Below, one piece after another: positions 16,269-16,645 of a DNA stretch of 16,645 nt. Numbering within the stretch: the first letter of the stretch is position 1; each line of letters begins with the position of its first letter. Source of the DNA: Cymbomonas tetramitiformis (taxonomy: Eukaryota; Chlorophyta; Pyramimonadophyceae; Pyramimonadales; Pyramimonadaceae); assembly GCA_001247695.2 (NCBI GenBank), contig LGRX02035051.1, positions 1-16,645 on the forward strand. Direction: 5' to 3'. Below the pieces are notes generated by a model that did not search any database, was not told the origin of the DNA, and saw nothing but the letters and a program-made list of their open reading frames with translations. Made by a program: the position numbers and the translations under genes.

Positions 16269-16572
16269 CAGCAGCAGCAGCAGCAGCAAAGCTCGAATCC
16301 CAACGGGCGACGCAGTCGAATTTTCCATCTCACGATCGCCAGACGCCAACGATGACAGTGCCAAAGCAGTCGCGTACATTTATCGCGACGCCACCCACGC
16401 GTTATGGCATGGCATGCTGGGAAGCAAAAAGCAAAGCACTGTCGCGCACATGATCCTGCGGTCAGATGATGTAATGGCGATATCCATGTTAACATCGCAT
16501 GGTAATTAATCGCGCTGTCCAAAAGGATCGACGCCTAGTGGAGATCGCATATTTGTGATCGACAGCGCCTAG
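16269..16572 (+). repeat. Satellite unit 8 (subfamily B, CAG x6)
   Basis: B diagnostics except GAATTTTCC, which is intermediate. Followed by a minisatellite linker that runs off the window. Confidence 0.93.
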
Positions 16573-16645
16573 ACCTCTGACCTTTATAATCTTCACCCAA
16601 ACCAAATTACCTTACTTACCTTACTTACCTACCTCTGACCTTTAT

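Larger units (their letters stand above)
13561..16645. repeat. Composite satellite: eight CAG-headed units plus minisatellite linkers
   Basis: Eight head-to-tail units of about 304-331 bp start with (CAG)n followed by AAAGCTCGAATCCCAACGGG and end GATCGACAGCGCCTAG. They are separated by 11-170 bp of linker. Most linkers are copies of a roughly 45-bp minisatellite (ACCTCTGACCTTTAT...AAATTACC) with (TTACC)n or (TTAC)n extensions. Units differ by a few percent, so amplification is recent. The array is cut by the end of the window in the middle of a linker. Confidence 0.95.

Noticed and set aside
14086..16522. Poly-Cys and poly-Leu small proteins on the minus strand
   Set aside because: They are translations of the CTG tract plus satellite DNA, in two overlapping registers; no independent support for coding.
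13561..16645. CRISPR-like array
   Set aside because: Units are about 300 bp, linkers are themselves repeats and not unique spacers, and the context is eukaryotic.

Overview
This is a stretch of nuclear DNA from a eukaryote. It holds one clearly recognisable host gene, surrounded by transposon-derived and repeat-rich DNA. The host gene (7758-10613, + strand) encodes the mitochondrial F1Fo-ATP synthase gamma subunit. It can be assembled into nine exons with eight GT-AG introns, giving an uninterrupted 323-codon frame. The protein reads closest to the plant/green-lineage mitochondrial form (GDTP-VDVP junction, [31 protein letters not shown]-terminal [10 protein letters not shown]). It lacks the regulatory cysteine insert of chloroplast gamma. 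The organism is therefore probably a photosynthetic or plant-related protist or alga with an intron-bearing, transposon-rich genome. The species cannot be named from this window.

Layout. At 1-1300 there is an unrecognised acidic ORF pair (472-999 and about 1000-1282) that looks like one reading frame split by a +1 frameshift. At 1182-1800 there is a tandem duplication of about 285 bp carrying a dense array of the 8-mer TTAGCATG in both orientations. At 2183-2495 lies a small orphan ORF with hairpins over its ATG, and at 2700-2842 a strongly G-rich tract. At 2870-3607 (- strand) a 245-codon orphan ORF has the look of a real protein but no recognisable family. At 3971-4150 there is a cluster of nested inverted repeats, including a UUCG-capped hairpin and a hairpin carrying AATAAA on both strands.

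The segment 4278-7245 looks like a decayed, gag-only LTR retroelement. Two diverged LTR-like ends share a 29-bp terminal block (28/29 identical). Between them lie a gag-like ORF with a CX4CX6HX4C zinc knuckle and frameshifted downstream reading frames, but no recognisable reverse transcriptase, integrase or RNase H. A textbook 277-bp hAT-type MITE (6554-6830), with a 15-bp TIR and a perfect 8-bp target duplication, is inserted just after the last stop codon of that region.

From 7246 to 7757 is the upstream region of the ATP synthase gene, with a GC-rich iterated palindromic block and a CACGTG box. From 10614 to 13560 no convincing gene is visible. From 13561 to the end of the window is a composite satellite. 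Eight units of about 305-330 bp, each opening with a (CAG)6-10 tract, are mixed with roughly 45-bp minisatellite linkers ending in (TTACC)n. The large units alternate between two sequence subfamilies in the order A A B B A A B B, which implies higher-order duplication with gene conversion. The array runs off the right edge of the window.

The most interesting unexplained items are the composite CAG satellite, the gag-only element, the orphan ORF at 2870-3607 and the TTAGCATG array. I see no evidence for a defence system, CRISPR array or operon-like cassette.
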